Notes under the pieces: generated by a model | Seen by the model: the letters and a program-made list of their open reading frames with translations, nothing else | Database searches by the model: none | What the model was told of the DNA's origin: nothing | Position numbers and translations under genes: made by a program | Part shown: piece after piece, positions 14,259 to 15,543 of the stretch | How the letters are laid out: every line of letters begins with the position of its first letter | Numbering within the stretch: the first letter of the stretch is position 1 | Assembly: GCA_049317525.1 (NCBI GenBank) | Contig: JBMOIC010000037.1 | Location: forward strand, 1 to 15,543 | Reading direction: 5' to 3' | Origin: UBA961 sp049317525 | Lineage (GTDB): Bacteria; Bacteroidota; Ignavibacteria; Kapaibacteriales; UBA961 | DNA length: 15,543 nt

Positions 14259-15543
14259 TTAATGAGTGATATGAATGAGTTGCGTAAAACTAGATTTTCC
14301 TTTACCAATAGTAAGTATATAAGTTCCTGAATAGATCATAGATATATCAGCATAAGCAAGAGAACTTCCTTGTTTTAAGGTAGATTCATGTACTATAATT
14401 CCTTTCATATCAGTCAGGATTATTGGTAAAGATTCGGTAATGAGTTGCCCAGCTTGTATAATTAACAAATCATATGTAGGATTTGGGAAAACATTCATAG
14501 CAAGGGAATATTGATCATTGATATCTGTAGCAGAAGTATACACTGTAGTGGGTTCACTTATTGATTGAACTTTTTGTGCATTTCTTATTCCATAAAAGTT
14601 TGGTCCAACTGCATATGGATAAGCAGAATTCCAGTTTTCATCTACTGTACAGAAATAAGCATAAGTACCATCAGGATATTCGGGTGTTTTGCAGAATCTT
14701 CCATTATGTTCATCTACATAATCAGATTCATTAGGATGGCTAATAAATTCATAGTCTTCACGAAAATAACCCAGAGGATATGTAGCATTAACAGGTGGAC
14801 CATCTATTACATCTTTACCATCTGCATAATGAGTTCTTTCTGTTATGGCTCTTAATTGAAAGCTAGACTTCATTCTGACAATATCACCGGTACCATCTGT
14901 ATTTTTGAAAGCATAGGCACCATAGATTGGAAATCCATCATAAGCAAAGCCCAATAATGGAGAATGTGCTGCAGGATTTATAGCATATAATCCATCTGCA
15001 TCGTATAGATTACACACATCATAAATATTTTTTCTATCTAATTTAAATGTTGATGGATTTTGATGATGATGATAATTCCCCATAGCAGGATGTCCTTTTG
15101 CACAGTCAAAACCAAGTCGTTCTGCAACTACTGCATCTCTATTCCATATTCTATCACCCATTCCTTGTAATGGTCCACCACGAAGCCTACCTTCTGCATT
15201 ATTCCATGAAACTGCATCCCTATAATCAAATAGTGCCACTCCATTTATAAAAAGCCCAATATTACCTCCAGTTGTAGCAGAAGGTGCTCCAGTATTTTTT
15301 TGAGGAATTAAGGGAAATTTAAAAATTCCATTTTGGCTTTGCGCTACTGATGGATTACCATCTTGAAATGGGCCGGTTGGATAGGCAGGAATTCCATTTG
15401 TAGATATATAAACAGATGAATTCGAAAACTGAACTTTCTGAACATTTGCAAGAATATTATTACTAATTGCAGTAGAATTACCTTTCATATAATACATACC
15501 CACCTGAGTAGTATTTTGCAACCAATTTCGAATTATTGGATTG
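14259..15543 (-). CDS. YHYH-domain protein with T9SS C-terminal sorting domain (5' end outside window)
   Basis: The frame is open to the right edge, so the N-terminus and signal peptide are missing; 427 residues are visible and numbering here starts at the edge. The YHYH-type domain (about 20-330) shows 'STNGIPAYPTGPF', 'DGNPS', then 'FDCAKGHPAMGNYHHH' with the His cluster at 158-160, followed by 'SPLLGFAYDGFPIYGAYAF'. Family members carry Tyr-His-Tyr-His at the cluster; here it reads Tyr-His-His-His. The function of the family is unknown, and metal binding by the His cluster is my inference. Residues 349-427 are a typical T9SS type A domain: 'MNVFPNPTYD', a 'TDMKGIIVHES' strand, and a terminal 'SFTQLIHITH'. 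It is the first visible gene of the five-gene exported run. A TTG at 15521 is not a credible start. Confidence 0.9.
   Translation of the reverse strand, partial: NPIIRNWLQNTTQVGMYYMKGNSTAISNNILANVQKVQFSNSSVYISTNGIPAYPTGPFQDGNPSVAQSQNGIFKFPLIPQKNTGAPSATTGGNIGLFINGVALFDYRDAVSWNNAEGRLRGGPLQGMGDRIWNRDAVVAERLGFDCAKGHPAMGNYHHHQNPSTFKLDRKNIYDVCNLYDADGLYAINPAAHSPLLGFAYDGFPIYGAYAFKNTDGTGDIVRMKSSFQLRAITERTHYADGKDVIDGPPVNATYPLGYFREDYEFISHPNESDYVDEHNGRFCKTPEYPDGTYAYFCTVDENWNSAYPYAVGPNFYGIRNAQKVQSISEPTTVYTSATDINDQYSLAMNVFPNPTYDLLIIQAGQLITESLPIILTDMKGIIVHESTLKQGSSLAYADISMIYSGTYILTIGKGKSSFTQLIHITH

Noticed and set aside
15519..15521. TTG at 15521 as the start of the YHYH protein
   Set aside because: The frame stays open to the window edge and the protein would lack the signal peptide that a T9SS substrate needs, so the gene is treated as truncated by the window.

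Overview
The window reads as ordinary chromosomal DNA of a low-G+C member of the Bacteroidota. Four things support this. Two predicted secreted proteins end in type IX secretion (T9SS) C-terminal sorting domains. The promoter in front of the tRNA gene fits the Bacteroidota -33/-7 pattern (TTTG, then TAnnTTTG). Start codons lack good Shine-Dalgarno sequences. Many genes match families typical of this phylum. By eye the G+C content is about one third and even across the window. I see no insertion sequence, integrase, phage gene, CRISPR array or rRNA. No stretch over 300 bases lacks a gene; the longest gap is about 180 bases (5547-5727) and holds only a divergent promoter region.

Left part (1-4384): the 3' end of a LEA-type-2-like protein gene on the plus strand meets a minus-strand run. 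In transcription order that run is an SSAT-like acetyltransferase, a YdfG-like short-chain dehydrogenase, an exported S10 serine carboxypeptidase and the tRNA-modification enzyme Sua5/TsaC. The gaps are 18, 70 and 5 bases. Next comes a tRNA-Asn(GUU) gene with its own promoter and an intrinsic terminator, and 14 bases after the terminator a glyoxalase-fold (VOC) gene.

Middle part (4971-9708): a secreted protein of unknown function lies on the minus strand, diverging from a 2-oxoglutarate/Fe(II) oxygenase of the isopenicillin-N-synthase type. That gene converges on a two-gene minus-strand unit of a SIMPL-domain protein and a YgiD-like extradiol dioxygenase. The unit diverges from an APC-family amino-acid permease.

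Right part (9703-15543): five closely spaced minus-strand genes, all apparently exported. In transcription order they are a YHYH-domain protein with a T9SS tail (cut by the window edge), a sulfatase with a T9SS-like tail, an unknown secreted protein with an Asp-rich loop, gamma-glutamyltransferase and a small predicted outer-membrane beta-barrel. Gaps are 13-29 bases, so this is probably one operon whose promoter lies beyond the right edge.

Gene packing is extremely tight. All four convergent pairs either overlap (11 and 6 bases) or are 1-2 bases apart. In one case the plus-strand gene's intrinsic terminator lies inside the coding sequence of the opposing gene. I do not see a clearly new defence or mobile system. 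The points most worth a second look are the embedded terminator, the secreted YHYH-sulfatase-GGT cluster, and the tRNA-terminator-VOC arrangement.
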